A DNA stretch of 64,000 bases from positions 62,001 to 126,000 of the forward strand of contig NZ_QTJR01000002.1 of the NCBI RefSeq assembly GCF_003382285.1. The letters run 5' to 3'. This document shows positions 16,353-24,830 of the stretch, piece by piece (positions within the stretch are counted from its first letter, which is position 1; each line of letters opens with the position of its first letter). The position numbers and the translations under genes were made by a program. The DNA comes from Lysobacter soli. GTDB lineage: Bacteria > Pseudomonadota > Gammaproteobacteria > Xanthomonadales > Xanthomonadaceae. The notes beneath the pieces were generated by a model. That model was not told where the DNA came from, did not search any database, and saw nothing but the letters and a program-made list of their open reading frames with translations.

Positions 16353-17450
16353 TCAACCCACCTTCGGCCGCTGCGTCGAATCCCGCACGACCAGCTGCGG
16401 GCTCACGGTGCGCGGTTCCTTCACCGCGTGCGGGCCGGACGGCTCCTCGCCCAGCAGCATCTGCGCCGCCTGGCGGCCGACGTCGCGCGTGGGCGAATGG
16501 ATGGTGGTCAGCGCCGGCCACAGCTGCGCGGCGAGCGGGCTGTCGTCGAAGCCCACGACCGACAGATCGCCGGGAATCGACAGGCCGCGACGCATCGCCG
16601 CCTTGTAGACGCCGGCGGCCATTTCGTCGTTGCAGGCGAAGATCGCCGTCGGGCGCGGCGACTTGGCGAGCAGGTATTCCGCGCCCGCAACGCCCGAGTC
16701 GAACGTGTAGCCGCCCTCGAAGATGTAGTCCGGCGACAGCTCGATGCCGCGCGCGTCGAGGCCGGCGAGGAAACCGCCGCCGCGTTCGATCGTCGAGCGA
16801 TAACGGCGCGGACCGGTGATCAGCCCGATGGTGCGATGTCCCAGCGATTCGACGTAGTTGGCCGCTTCCATGCTGGCCTGGCGGTCCTGCGTGACCAGCA
16901 TGTGCGTCGCCGCGTCCATCGGCACCGAGGCGATGCGCACGTAGCGCACGCCGGTCTCGCGCAGCGCGGTGGCGAGCTGCTCGTCTTCCGACACGCGCGG
17001 GATCAGGATCACGCCATGCAGCTTCTGCTGCTGAACGAAACGGCGCACGCCCTCGATGTAGTCCTCCTTCGAGGAATCGCACGGGTGCACCACCAGCTCG
17101 TAACCCGAATCGCGCAGCGCATCCAGCGCGCCGTACTGCATGTTCACGATGTACTGCGCGGTCGGGTTGTCGTACACCAGCCCGATCAGGAACGAACGCC
17201 GGAACGCGAGGCCACGCGCCTGCGGGTCGGGCGTGTAGCCCAGCTGCTTCATCAGCGCGAGCACTTTCTCGCGCGTTTCCGGATGCACCAGCGGCGAGTT
17301 GTTGATGACCCGCGAGACCGTCTTCTTCGATACGCCGGTGAGCCGCGCGATGTCGTTGATCGTCGCCTTGCCGGTCAGTCCGGTGTCCTCCGGCGCCGGC
17401 AGCGGCGAGGCGGTGCGGGATCGGCGGGTGCGCGGCGCGGGTTCGGTCAT
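16353..17450 (-). CDS. LacI-family transcriptional regulator of the pectin locus
   Basis: 365 residues. After an N-terminal basic extension (about 1-25), the helix-turn-helix and hinge (ATINDIARLTGVSKKTVSRV onward, about 28-85) are followed by a periplasmic-binding-protein-like sensor domain (about 90-350) with the usual VGFDDSPLA and TTIHSP motifs near the end. LacI regulators bind sugar-like effectors and release operator DNA. Placement between the kduID and TRAP operons, and a shared ACCGGT-centred site before both, support its being the uronate or oligogalacturonide-responsive repressor (inference). The 88-base gap to dctM could allow read-through transcription. Confidence 0.92.
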   Translation of the reverse strand: MTEPAPRTRRSRTASPLPAPEDTGLTGKATINDIARLTGVSKKTVSRVINNSPLVHPETREKVLALMKQLGYTPDPQARGLAFRRSFLIGLVYDNPTAQYIVNMQYGALDALRDSGYELVVHPCDSSKEDYIEGVRRFVQQQKLHGVILIPRVSEDEQLATALRETGVRYVRIASVPMDAATHMLVTQDRQASMEAANYVESLGHRTIGLITGPRRYRSTIERGGGFLAGLDARGIELSPDYIFEGGYTFDSGVAGAEYLLAKSPRPTAIFACNDEMAAGVYKAAMRRGLSIPGDLSVVGFDDSPLAAQLWPALTTIHSPTRDVGRQAAQMLLGEEPSGPHAVKEPRTVSPQLVVRDSTQRPKVG

Positions 17451-17538
17451 GGGCGGATTCTAGCGGGGCGCGAGCGGGGTGCGCGCGCCCGATGCGATCC
17501 GGCACCGATGCATCGTCGAAACAGGCGCGGACGCCGCG

Positions 17539-18822
17539 TCAGGCCTTGAGCACCGCCGGCAACCACAGCGACAGTGCCGGCACGAAGGCCACCACCAGCA
17601 GCACCGCCAGTCCCGCCAGCCAGAACGGCCAGATCGTGCGCATGCTCTGGCCGATGCTGATCTTGCCGATGGACGTGCCGACGAACAGCACCGATCCCAG
17701 CGGCGGGCTGATGAGGCTCAGGCCGCCCTTCAGCACCAGGATCACGCCGAAATGCACGGGATCGATGCCGATGGCCCGGGCCACCGGCAGGAAGATCGGC
17801 GTGCAGATGAGGATCATCGGTGCGAGGTCGAGGAACGTGCCCAGCACCAGCAGCACGAGGATCATCAGCAGCAACATCAGGTTGCGGTCCTGCGTCAGGC
17901 CGGTGAGGAAATCCACCGAGGCCGACGGCACCTGCAGGTACGCGAGCAACCAACCGAACACCGCGGCGGTGGCGATCACGAACAGGATCGCGCCCGCACT
18001 GCGCGCCGCGTGCACGACGGTGCCGAGGAATTCGCGCCATGGCATCTGCCGATACAGCACGCTGGTGACCAGCAGCGCGTAGACGACCGCGATCGCCGCG
18101 CTCTCCACCGCGGTGAAGATGCCTGCGCGGATGCCGACGAAGATCAGCGCGACCAGTCCCAGGCCCGGAAGCGCCGACACCAGGCGCAACGCGACGGCGC
18201 GCCAGCCGGGGAAGATTTCCACGCCGTAGCCGCGATGCCGCGCCACCGCGTAGCAGGTGACCATCAACACGAGCGTCATCAGCAGCGCGGGCACGATGCC
18301 GGCGGCGAACAGGTCGGCGATCGACAGACCGCCGCCGGCCGCGGCCGAATACAGGATGAGGTTGTGCGAAGGCGGCACCAGCAGCGCGACCAGCGCGGCG
18401 GTGATGCACACGTTCACGGCGAAGTCGCGGTCGTAACCGCGCTGCACCATCTGCGGGATCATCGTGCCGCCGACGGCCGACACGTCGGCCAGCGCCGAGC
18501 CCGACACGCCGCCGAAGAACAGCGACGACAGGATGCTGACCTGCCCGAGGCCGCCGCGCATGCGGCCCACCAGCGACGAGGCGAGGCTGATCAGGCGTTC
18601 GGAAATGCCGCCGCGCATCATGATCTCGCCGGCGAAGATGAAGAGCGGAATGGCGATGAGGCTCGCCGAACCCGAGCCGGCCGAGACCTGCTGCACCATC
18701 ACGATCGAGGGCACGTCCAGGTAGAGCAGCGTCGCCAGCGAGGCGGCGGCCAGCGCGTACGCCACCGGCACGCCCAGCACGAGCATCACGCCGAAGACGA
18801 CGAAGAGCAGGGCGATCGCCAT
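17539..18822 (-). CDS. dctM: TRAP transporter large permease (DctM type)
   Basis: 427 residues with about twelve membrane segments, the normal size of a separate DctM subunit. Family motifs GGISERLISLASSLVGRMRGG, with VSGSALADVSAVGG after it, are seen near residues 75-115. It forms the sodium-coupled channel of a tripartite transporter for organic acids. Its ATG follows directly on the stop of dctQ with no spacer, so the two are co-translated. In the order hydratase-dctP-dctQ-dctM it is the last of four. Context indicates uronate or a related sugar acid as substrate (inference). Confidence 0.92.
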   Translation of the reverse strand: MAIALLFVVFGVMLVLGVPVAYALAAASLATLLYLDVPSIVMVQQVSAGSGSASLIAIPLFIFAGEIMMRGGISERLISLASSLVGRMRGGLGQVSILSSLFFGGVSGSALADVSAVGGTMIPQMVQRGYDRDFAVNVCITAALVALLVPPSHNLILYSAAAGGGLSIADLFAAGIVPALLMTLVLMVTCYAVARHRGYGVEIFPGWRAVALRLVSALPGLGLVALIFVGIRAGIFTAVESAAIAVVYALLVTSVLYRQMPWREFLGTVVHAARSAGAILFVIATAAVFGWLLAYLQVPSASVDFLTGLTQDRNLMLLLMILVLLVLGTFLDLAPMILICTPIFLPVARAIGIDPVHFGVILVLKGGLSLISPPLGSVLFVGTSIGKISIGQSMRTIWPFWLAGLAVLLVVAFVPALSLWLPAVLKA

Positions 18823-19332
18823 TCAGTGGACCTCCGCCGACGGGGTGTCATGGAACATCTGCGATATCGCGAACAGCGCCATCAGCGCGCCGCCGACGGC
18901 GAGCGGCAGGTAGTCGATGCTTTCCGGCAGCGGTGCGCCCGCGGTCGGGATGTGCACGCCGTCGACGAACAGCACGCCGCCCCAGTAGGCGAGCATCAGC
19001 CCGATGACCACCACCACCGCCGATTGCAGCAGGTGCGCCGCGTGCCTGCCGCGCGGGCCGAGCGCTTCGGCGAGCAGCGAGAACGCGAAGTGTCGGCGCG
19101 TGTGCACGCCCGCGGCGGCGCCCATGCTCATCGCGGTGCTGAGCATCAGCAGTGTGACCGGCTCGGTCCAGCTGGGCGAATCGTTGAGCACGTAGCGCGC
19201 GATCACCTGCCAGCCCTGCACGAGCACGAGCATCAGCAGCGCGAACGCCGCCGTCGCGATCGTCCAGCCGGCCAGCCGTTCGCAGGTGCGTTGCAGGATC
19301 GAAGTCGGAACCGGAGTCACGGTGGCGTCCAT
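18823..19332 (-). CDS. dctQ: TRAP transporter small permease (DctQ type)
   Basis: 169 residues with four membrane segments. The DctQ signature is present in the second helix (QVIARYVLNDSPSWTEP, about residues 41-57). ATG 19332 is nine bases after dctP. The stop abuts the dctM start. It couples DctP and DctM in the membrane. The N-terminus (MDATVTPVPTSILQR) is cytoplasmic. No oddities. Confidence 0.88.
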   Translation of the reverse strand: MDATVTPVPTSILQRTCERLAGWTIATAAFALLMLVLVQGWQVIARYVLNDSPSWTEPVTLLMLSTAMSMGAAAGVHTRRHFAFSLLAEALGPRGRHAAHLLQSAVVVVIGLMLAYWGGVLFVDGVHIPTAGAPLPESIDYLPLAVGGALMALFAISQMFHDTPSAEVH

Positions 19333-19340
19333 GGGAATCC

Positions 19341-20351
19341 TCAGGCGAGATCGCGGATCTGCCGGTACAGCGCGTCGATGGCCGGGTCCGCGCGGTAATG
19401 CGCCAGCAACGGCTGCGCGGCGGCGCGGAACGACGGGATGTCGCATTCGTTGAACGCGACACCGGCGTCCTTCACGATGCGGCGCGCGTCGTCTTCCTGC
19501 TGCGCCCACAGCGTGCGCATCACGCCCACCGATTCGCGCGCCAGGCGCAGCAGCGTCTCGCGATCGCGCGCTTCCAGGGAATCGAAGATCTTGCGCGACA
19601 TCAGCAGCACGTCCGGCGCCCACGAATGATCGCTGTGCGACCAGTAGCGTGCGGCCTCGAAATGGCGGCTCGACTGGAAGCTGCGGATGTTGTTCTCCGC
19701 GCCGTCGATCATGTGCGTCTCCATGCCGGAGAACACCTCGCCCAGCGGCAAGGGCGTCGGGTTGGCGCCGAACAGGCGCAGCATGCGGATGAAGATGTCC
19801 GACATCGGCACGCGGATCTTCAACCCGTGCAGGTCGCCCGGTACTACGATGGGATGCTTGATGTTGTAGAAGCAGCGCGGACCGCTGTCGTAGATGGCAA
19901 GGCCGACGAGCCCGCGCGATTCGAAGCCGCGCAACACCTGCGCGCCGACGTTGCCGTCGATCGCGCGCCGCAGGTGCTCGGTGGAATCGAAGACATACGG
20001 CAGGCACAACGCCTGCGTGAGCGGAAACGCGTTGTTCAGCGCACCGGTGTAGACGCGCGTGATGGCGATGGCGCCGAAACGCGCCATGTCGATGGCTTCC
20101 GATTCGCGGCCGAGCTGGCCCGCGTGGTACATGCGGATGCGCACGCGTCCGCTCGTTTCGCGCTCGAGCTGTTCGCCGATCCACTGCACGGCCTGCACGG
20201 TCGGGTAATCCTTCACGTGCACGTCGGTGGCGGTGAGCACGCGCGCCGGCTCGGCCGCGCGCAGCGCCTGCGGCAACGCGCCCGCGGCGCAGGCGCCGGT
20301 GAGTCCGGCGAGGAAACGGCGGCGATGCATTCCGTGTTCGGCTTCGGTCAC
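19341..20351 (-). CDS. dctP: TRAP transporter substrate-binding protein, Tat-type signal
   Basis: 336 residues from GTG 20351, chosen because GGGGAG lies six bases before it and because it overlaps the upstream gene's TGA (GTGA); ATG 20330 is an internal alternative. The leader holds RRRFLAGLTGACAAG, a twin-arginine-like motif, so export may be by the Tat route. The mature domain shows DctP features: DYPTVQAVQWIGEQLERETS, LPYVFDSTEHL, and an arginine-bearing IRVPMSDIF that normally contacts the ligand carboxylate. The binding protein should capture uronates or related acids for DctQM (inference from context). Confidence 0.9.
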   Translation of the reverse strand: MTEAEHGMHRRRFLAGLTGACAAGALPQALRAAEPARVLTATDVHVKDYPTVQAVQWIGEQLERETSGRVRIRMYHAGQLGRESEAIDMARFGAIAITRVYTGALNNAFPLTQALCLPYVFDSTEHLRRAIDGNVGAQVLRGFESRGLVGLAIYDSGPRCFYNIKHPIVVPGDLHGLKIRVPMSDIFIRMLRLFGANPTPLPLGEVFSGMETHMIDGAENNIRSFQSSRHFEAARYWSHSDHSWAPDVLLMSRKIFDSLEARDRETLLRLARESVGVMRTLWAQQEDDARRIVKDAGVAFNECDIPSFRAAAQPLLAHYRADPAIDALYRQIRDLA

Positions 20352-21181
20352 GCGCGCTCCCCGTGCGGTTGTGCGGCGATGGCGTTGCAGTGGATCTCGC
20401 CCCATTCGCCGAAACTGACGCGCGCGCGCTGTCCGGCCACGATGTCGTGGATGCCGGTCGCCGCGCCCGTCGTCACCAGCATGCCGCGTTTGAGCGGATG
20501 TCCGCGACGTGCGCAACGCGACAGCGCGAACGCCAGCGCCGCGAGCAGGCCGCCGGCGATGGAGGCCGCGCCGCCTTCGCCGACCAGGTGGCCATCGATG
20601 AAGGTCTCGCAGGTGAGGTCCTCCGCGCTGCGGCGCTGCCAGCCGGTGATTTCGTTGCCGAGCACCAGCCCGGTGTTGTTGCCGAAATCCGACACCACCA
20701 CCGGCGGGCCGAGCACGTTGATCAGCGGCAGCGGACTGCCGGCCAGCTCGATGCCCACGTGCAGCGCATCGACGAGCCCGGCTGCTTCGTCGGCGGAGTA
20801 ATCGAACTTGCCGGGATCGCTGTCGCGCGCGATGCGGAACACGAACTCGGCCTCCACCGCGGCGAAGCCGCCGGGAATCACCGGGAACGTCGCCGCGTCG
20901 CGCGGTGAGGGCGACTGGATCGCACCTTCGAAGATCGGCCCGACCAGGCGTTCCTCGCCGAGCGTCGCTTCCCAGTCGGCCGGGATCTTGCCGACCTTCC
21001 AGCCCACGACCGGGCGGTCCCACAGCGCGATCGCCGCGTCCTGGCGCGCATAGCCCACGTCGAGGCTGGCGGGCAGCGCGCCGGGATATTCCGGAAGCGC
21101 CTGCGCCTTCCGGCGGGCATCGACCAGTCGCCGGGCGATCGTTGCGCTGTCACTGCCCGCGTCGGGCGCGTGTTTGTCCAT
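20348..21181 (-). CDS. 2-keto-4-pentenoate hydratase-like protein (FAH superfamily)
   Basis: 277 residues, similar in plan to MhpD/2-hydroxypenta-2,4-dienoate hydratase. Metal-site motifs of the fumarylacetoacetase superfamily are seen as AVEAEFVFRI (E-x-E of the hydratases) around residues 112-121, GWKVG near 59 and TTGAATGIHDIVAG near 240. Members hydrate or cleave 2-oxo-enoic acids. It is the first gene of a four-gene operon with the TRAP transporter and overlaps dctP by four bases, so its substrate is probably derived from the imported acid. No known pectin pathway step needs this enzyme, so the role is open. It should be controlled by the operator at 21226. Confidence 0.8.
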   Translation of the reverse strand: MDKHAPDAGSDSATIARRLVDARRKAQALPEYPGALPASLDVGYARQDAAIALWDRPVVGWKVGKIPADWEATLGEERLVGPIFEGAIQSPSPRDAATFPVIPGGFAAVEAEFVFRIARDSDPGKFDYSADEAAGLVDALHVGIELAGSPLPLINVLGPPVVVSDFGNNTGLVLGNEITGWQRRSAEDLTCETFIDGHLVGEGGAASIAGGLLAALAFALSRCARRGHPLKRGMLVTTGAATGIHDIVAGQRARVSFGEWGEIHCNAIAAQPHGERA

Positions 21182-21225
21182 GCGACGGCGATCCCCTGAG
21201 ATTCGGCTGTTCGGGATGTTGTATA

Positions 21226-21239
21226 GGAAACCGGTGTCA
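21226..21239. promoter_or_regulatory. LacI-type operator between divergent pectin genes
   Basis: TGACACCGGTTTCC on the minus strand, matching the kduI site TGACACCGGTTACC at 13 of 14 positions. It sits in the 105-base region between the hydratase-TRAP operon (minus) and the secreted pectate lyase (plus), so one bound repressor could control both. TATACA just downstream on the minus strand and TTGACA at 21240 on the plus strand are possible promoter elements. Confidence 0.65.
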
Positions 21240-21286
21240 TTGACAATCGGGGTCTACACTCGGATCACGGCTCGGGGAGGGGACGG

Positions 21287-22663
21287 ATGGGGATGCAGCG
21301 CCGGAACGGCAGGATTCACGGGTTTGCGCGCGCGCTGGCGATGGCCGCGCTGCTGGTTTCCACCACGGTCGGAGGCGTCTGGGCGGGCCCCGCCGGGCCT
21401 GATGCCTTGTCCACCGGGACACCCGCACTCGCATTCCCCGGCGCCCAGGGCTGGGCGGCGCATACGCCGGGCGGCCGCGGCGGCAAGATCCTGCGCGTCA
21501 CCACGCTCGCGGCCGACGGGCCGGGATCGTTCGCCGAAGCGCTCGCCACGAAGGGGCCGCGCATCGTCGTGTTCGAGGTCGGCGGCGTGATCGACCTGGG
21601 CATGAAGGAGCTGCGCATCACCGAGCCCTTCCTCACCATCGCCGGGCAGACCGCGCCGCAACCGGGCATCACCTTCATCAAGGGCGGGCTGACCATCGCC
21701 ACGCACGACGTCGTGGTGCGCCACATCCGCATGCGCCCGGGCGATGGCGGCATGCCGAAGTTCTCCGGCGACATCGACGCGATCACCACCGTGCGCGGCG
21801 CGAAGGACGTGATCGTCGACCACTGCTCGCTGACGTGGGCGACGGACGAAAACCTGTCCGCCTCCAGCACGCGTTTCTTCGGCGAGGACGAGAAGGCATG
21901 GATGGACGCGGCGTCGCGCCGCATCACCTACAGCAACAACATCATCGCCGAGGGATTATCGAACGCGACGCACAAGAAGGGCGAGCATTCCAAGGGTTCG
22001 CTGATCCACGACCACGTCAACGACGTGCTGATCGTCGGCAACCTCTACGCGCACAACTACGAACGCAACCCGCTGTTCAAGGGCGGCGCGCGCGGCCAAG
22101 TGATCAACAACCTGATCTACGACCCCGGCCAGCGCGCCGTGCACTACAACCTCATCGCCGAGGAATGGCTGGGCCATCCGTATTCGCGCGGGCAGGTCAT
22201 CGCGCGCGGCAACGTGATGCGCGCGGGCATTTCGACGGAGGACGTCGCGTTCTTCGAAGTGGGCGGGTCGGGCGACGTGGACGTGTTCTTCGAGGACAAC
22301 CTCGCCGTCGACCGCATCGGCAACCCGCTGCCACAGCAGGGTCGCTACACCACCACGCCGATACGCGTGGATGCGATGAAGCGTGCGCCGGCGCTGCCGT
22401 TCGGTGTGACGCTGTTGCCGTCGTCGCAGGTGCAGGACGCGGTGATCGCGAATGCCGGCGCACGGCCCTGGGATCGCGACGACGTGGATCGCCGCATCCT
22501 CGCCGACACGATCGAAGGTCGCGGCCGCATCATCGACAGCCAGGAGCAGGTAGGCGGCTATCCGGTGCAGAAGGAAACCCGGCAGGCGTTCGTGCCGGCG
22601 GACTGGGACCTGGACACGATGGAACCGCTGAAGCCGCTGCCGCGGCGGGAGCCGTTGAAGTAG
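21287..22663 (+). CDS. secreted pectate lyase (PL1-like beta-helix)
   Basis: 458 residues. Signal peptide at about 1-34 (hydrophobic core AMAALLVSTTVGGVWAG). The rest is a right-handed parallel beta-helix with PL1 features: FPGAQGWAAHTPGGRGG (start of the helix), GDIDAITTVRGAKDVIVDHC (calcium-site aspartates and the vIvDHCSL motif) and regular NNxI ladders such as ITYSNNIIAEGLSN. It cleaves polygalacturonate or pectin by beta-elimination outside the cell or in the periplasm. Divergent from the hydratase-TRAP operon, with the ACCGGT operator 48 bases before its ATG. Alternative function within PL1 (pectin lyase) cannot be excluded. Confidence 0.85.
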   Translation: MGMQRRNGRIHGFARALAMAALLVSTTVGGVWAGPAGPDALSTGTPALAFPGAQGWAAHTPGGRGGKILRVTTLAADGPGSFAEALATKGPRIVVFEVGGVIDLGMKELRITEPFLTIAGQTAPQPGITFIKGGLTIATHDVVVRHIRMRPGDGGMPKFSGDIDAITTVRGAKDVIVDHCSLTWATDENLSASSTRFFGEDEKAWMDAASRRITYSNNIIAEGLSNATHKKGEHSKGSLIHDHVNDVLIVGNLYAHNYERNPLFKGGARGQVINNLIYDPGQRAVHYNLIAEEWLGHPYSRGQVIARGNVMRAGISTEDVAFFEVGGSGDVDVFFEDNLAVDRIGNPLPQQGRYTTTPIRVDAMKRAPALPFGVTLLPSSQVQDAVIANAGARPWDRDDVDRRILADTIEGRGRIIDSQEQVGGYPVQKETRQAFVPADWDLDTMEPLKPLPRREPLK

Positions 22664-22727
22664 GCGTTCGCGCGAGCAGCATCGCAGCGTCGATGTTGTC
22701 TGCGTTGTCCCCGACCCAAGGGAGAGC

Positions 22728-22814
22728 CGTCATCCCGGCGAAAGCCGGGATCCAGGCCCGTAGCGCCGGCTCGGCCCTCACCCCCACCCCTCTCCCGCAG
22801 GCGGGAGAGGGGCT
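22728..22814. repeat. family A plus family B composite repeat
   Basis: Between the convergent pectate lyase and acetylesterase genes. A family A copy (CGTCATCCCGGCGAAAGCCG, 22728-22755) is followed by a family B copy (CCCTCACCCCCACCCCTCTC and inverted arm, 22775-22814). As both genes end here, the hairpins could act as a bidirectional terminator. Confidence 0.78.
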
Positions 22815-22816
22815 TG

Positions 22817-23563
22817 CTACGGCGCGCGGTCGAGCTTCGATACCTTCACCCCCGACTCCCGCAACGCCGCCGCAAACTCCCGCGCCATCCGCGCCGCACC
22901 TTTCGGCGAGAAATGCGTGTTGTCCTGCACGCCTTGCGGGTAGTTCGCGTGCTCGCCCGGCGCGAGCCAGAGGAACAGCTCCTTCGAGCCCTCCACGCCA
23001 GCTTCCTGGAGCACGGCGGAACTGCGGCGCTCCATGTCGATCAGCGCGACATGCTCACGCGCGGCGAGTGAACGCACGAGGTCGGGATATTTGCCGTGGC
23101 TTGCGACGATGCGTCCGTCCTCGTCGAACCGGCGTCGTGCGACCGGCGTGAGCAGCACGGGCGTGGCGTTCCGCGCGCGAACGTCGGCGACGAAACGCGC
23201 GAGGTTGCGCACGTAATCGGCCGGCGGCGTGTAGCGGTCGGGTTTCTCGATCGACTGATCGTTGTGGCCGAACTGGATCAGCACGATGTCGCCCGGCCTC
23301 GTCGCTTCCAGCAGCGCGCTCCAACGGCCTTCGGCGATGAACGTGCGCGTGCTGCGGCCGTTCATCGCGCGATTGTCGACGGCGATCGCGCCGGGTGCGA
23401 ACTGCTCCGCGAGGAACTCGCCCCATCCGGTTTCAGGCCGCTTCTCGGCGCGTTTGATCGCCATGGTGGAGTCGCCGGCGAGATGGATCGTGGGCGGTTC
23501 CGCTGCGCGTGCGGAGGCGGCGAGGGCGAGCAGCAGTACGAGTGCGTGGACGACTTTGGGCAT
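22817..23563 (-). CDS. rhamnogalacturonan acetylesterase-like SGNH hydrolase
   Basis: 248 residues from ATG 23563; the longer open frame upstream runs into a repeat. Signal peptide about 1-20 (LALAASARA). SGNH blocks in order: LAGDSTMA (nucleophile S32), NRAMNGRSTRTF, IQFGHNDQS, and DNTHFSPKG with catalytic D and H. This is the CE12 pattern of enzymes that remove acetyl groups from rhamnogalacturonan I or pectin. Located next to pectinesterase and pectate lyase on the same strand, which fits stepwise deacylation of pectin before cleavage. Confidence 0.87.
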   Translation of the reverse strand: MPKVVHALVLLLALAASARAAEPPTIHLAGDSTMAIKRAEKRPETGWGEFLAEQFAPGAIAVDNRAMNGRSTRTFIAEGRWSALLEATRPGDIVLIQFGHNDQSIEKPDRYTPPADYVRNLARFVADVRARNATPVLLTPVARRRFDEDGRIVASHGKYPDLVRSLAAREHVALIDMERRSSAVLQEAGVEGSKELFLWLAPGEHANYPQGVQDNTHFSPKGAARMAREFAAALRESGVKVSKLDRAP

Positions 23564-23588
23564 GGGATTCGCTTGACGGTGCGGTTCC

Positions 23589-23615
23589 GGATCCCGGCTT
23601 TCGCCGGGATGACGG
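23589..23615. repeat. family A palindrome
   Basis: A single copy, GGATCCCGGCTTTCGCCGGG followed by ATGACGG, in the 106-base space between the pectinesterase and acetylesterase genes. Confidence 0.7.
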
Positions 23616-23669
23616 TGAAACGAGGGATGACAGCGGGATCGAAGGTGACGCGCCAACGCGCGGCGTCGA

Positions 23670-24830
23670 TCAGATCGGCACCCAGCCGTCGAGCACGCGC
23701 TCGCGCGCATACGCAGCGATGCGATCGCGCGGCAATGTTCGCCTTGAAGCAGAGCGATGTGCGCCCGGCCCCGCACTTGCGTGCTCGAACAGCCGCGCGT
23801 CGCCGGGCTGCAGCATCACGCGCTTGCCGTCGCGGGCGGTGTAGCCCATCTCGTCCCAGCCGCGGGGATCGACGTGCGCATCCATCCAGCAGTCGAGGTA
23901 CACCGCGGCGCCGACGGCGTCGGGGTCGCCGTACTTGCCATCGGGAAACGTGCGTCCCGGTCGCCACGCGCGGCCCAGCGCGACGCTGCCGTCGGGGATG
24001 GCGGCATCGCGCGTCAGCCGACATCGCACGAACGTGAGTCCATACGCCTGCGCCGACGGCGTGCACGGCACGGCGACATAACCCTGCCGCTCCTTGCCGG
24101 GTCGGAAGCGCGAGTGCAGCTCGCACTGTTCGAACAGCGCATTGCCGCCGCCGAAGATGAAATCGACGCTGCCGCTGATGCGGCAATCGCGGAAGAAGCT
24201 CCGGCCTGCATCGACGAACAGCGTGTCCTGGTGGCCGATGAAGTTCACGCGCTCGAACATCGCGCGATCGGAACCCGCGTCCAGCATCAGCGCCACCGCC
24301 TGCGCGCCGTTCGGGCCGATGGGCTCGAACTTCGGCGTGGCGAGATTGCCGACGTAGTCGAACGCGTTCTCGATGGTGAGCTCCGTCGCGCGGAAGCCGG
24401 GCGCACGGATGGTGACGCTCGCGCAGCCCCACGTACCCCACGGCTCGCCGTCGGGCCGCGGCATGCCGGCGGCGGCGTCGAACGTCAGAACGCTGGCCGT
24501 GCGGTCTTCGCCGACGAGATGAATGTCGGGTTTGTCGACCACCAGCTTCTCGTGCCAGCGACCGCGGGTGACGAGGATGCGGAAGGGTTTGCCGCCCGTG
24601 ATGGGCGCGGCGGCGATGGCGGCTCCGACGCTGGCGAAGATCGGGATGTCGTCGAAAGGCGTTCGCCCGACTACGGCATCGAAGGTTCCCGCGGGGGACT
24701 TCGCCCTCCCAAGCCCTCCCCTGCAAGCAGGGGAGGGGGCAGCAGCAAAGCGGATGAGGCGATCGATGCGCGCAGAAGACGACGACGCTGCGCGAAGGTC
24801 GAACTCGATGTCACTTGAACGGCCCCGCAC
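23670..24830 (-). CDS. pectinesterase (CE8), catalytic frame without an in-frame signal peptide
   Basis: The catalytic domain is complete: FASVGAAIAAAP opens the beta-helix, GHQDTLFVDAGRSFFRDC and GSVDFIFGGGNALFEQCE carry the two active-site aspartates, and LGRAWRPG carries the arginine. It removes methyl esters from pectin. The only in-frame starts are GTG 24830 or TTG 24833, both inside the end of the upstream pectate lyase gene. They give an N-terminus with no signal peptide and a low-complexity stretch encoded by a dispersed repeat (24701-24740). A different frame, entered by GTG 24814, does encode a signal peptide. The gene may therefore be frameshifted or its product cytoplasmic; see the separate entry for the leader. 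Catalytic identity is firm, expression and export are doubtful. Confidence 0.75.
   Translation of the reverse strand: MRGRSSDIEFDLRAASSSSARIDRLIRFAAAPSPACRGGLGRAKSPAGTFDAVVGRTPFDDIPIFASVGAAIAAAPITGGKPFRILVTRGRWHEKLVVDKPDIHLVGEDRTASVLTFDAAAGMPRPDGEPWGTWGCASVTIRAPGFRATELTIENAFDYVGNLATPKFEPIGPNGAQAVALMLDAGSDRAMFERVNFIGHQDTLFVDAGRSFFRDCRISGSVDFIFGGGNALFEQCELHSRFRPGKERQGYVAVPCTPSAQAYGLTFVRCRLTRDAAIPDGSVALGRAWRPGRTFPDGKYGDPDAVGAAVYLDCWMDAHVDPRGWDEMGYTARDGKRVMLQPGDARLFEHASAGPGAHRSASRRTLPRDRIAAYARERVLDGWVPI
24671..24814 (-). pseudogene. signal-peptide-coding leader, out of frame with pectinesterase
   Basis: A 47-codon reading frame from GTG 24814, overlapping the pectate lyase stop as GTGA. It encodes QRRRLLRASIASSALLL, a basic n-region and hydrophobic core typical of Sec or Tat leaders, then repeat-coded PPPLLAGEGLGG, and stops at TAG 24673-24671. 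The pectinesterase domain continues in another frame from the same place. The reading is that this was the native start of the enzyme before the repeat arrived (inference). Confidence 0.5.
24701..24740. repeat. family B-like palindrome inside the pectinesterase gene
   Basis: CCCTCCCAAGCCCTCCCCTG with inverted arm CAGGGGAGGG. The same palindrome (CCCTCCCCTGCGAGCAGGGG) is extragenic at 57080. Here it lies inside the coding region, at the junction of leader and catalytic domain. Confidence 0.7.
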
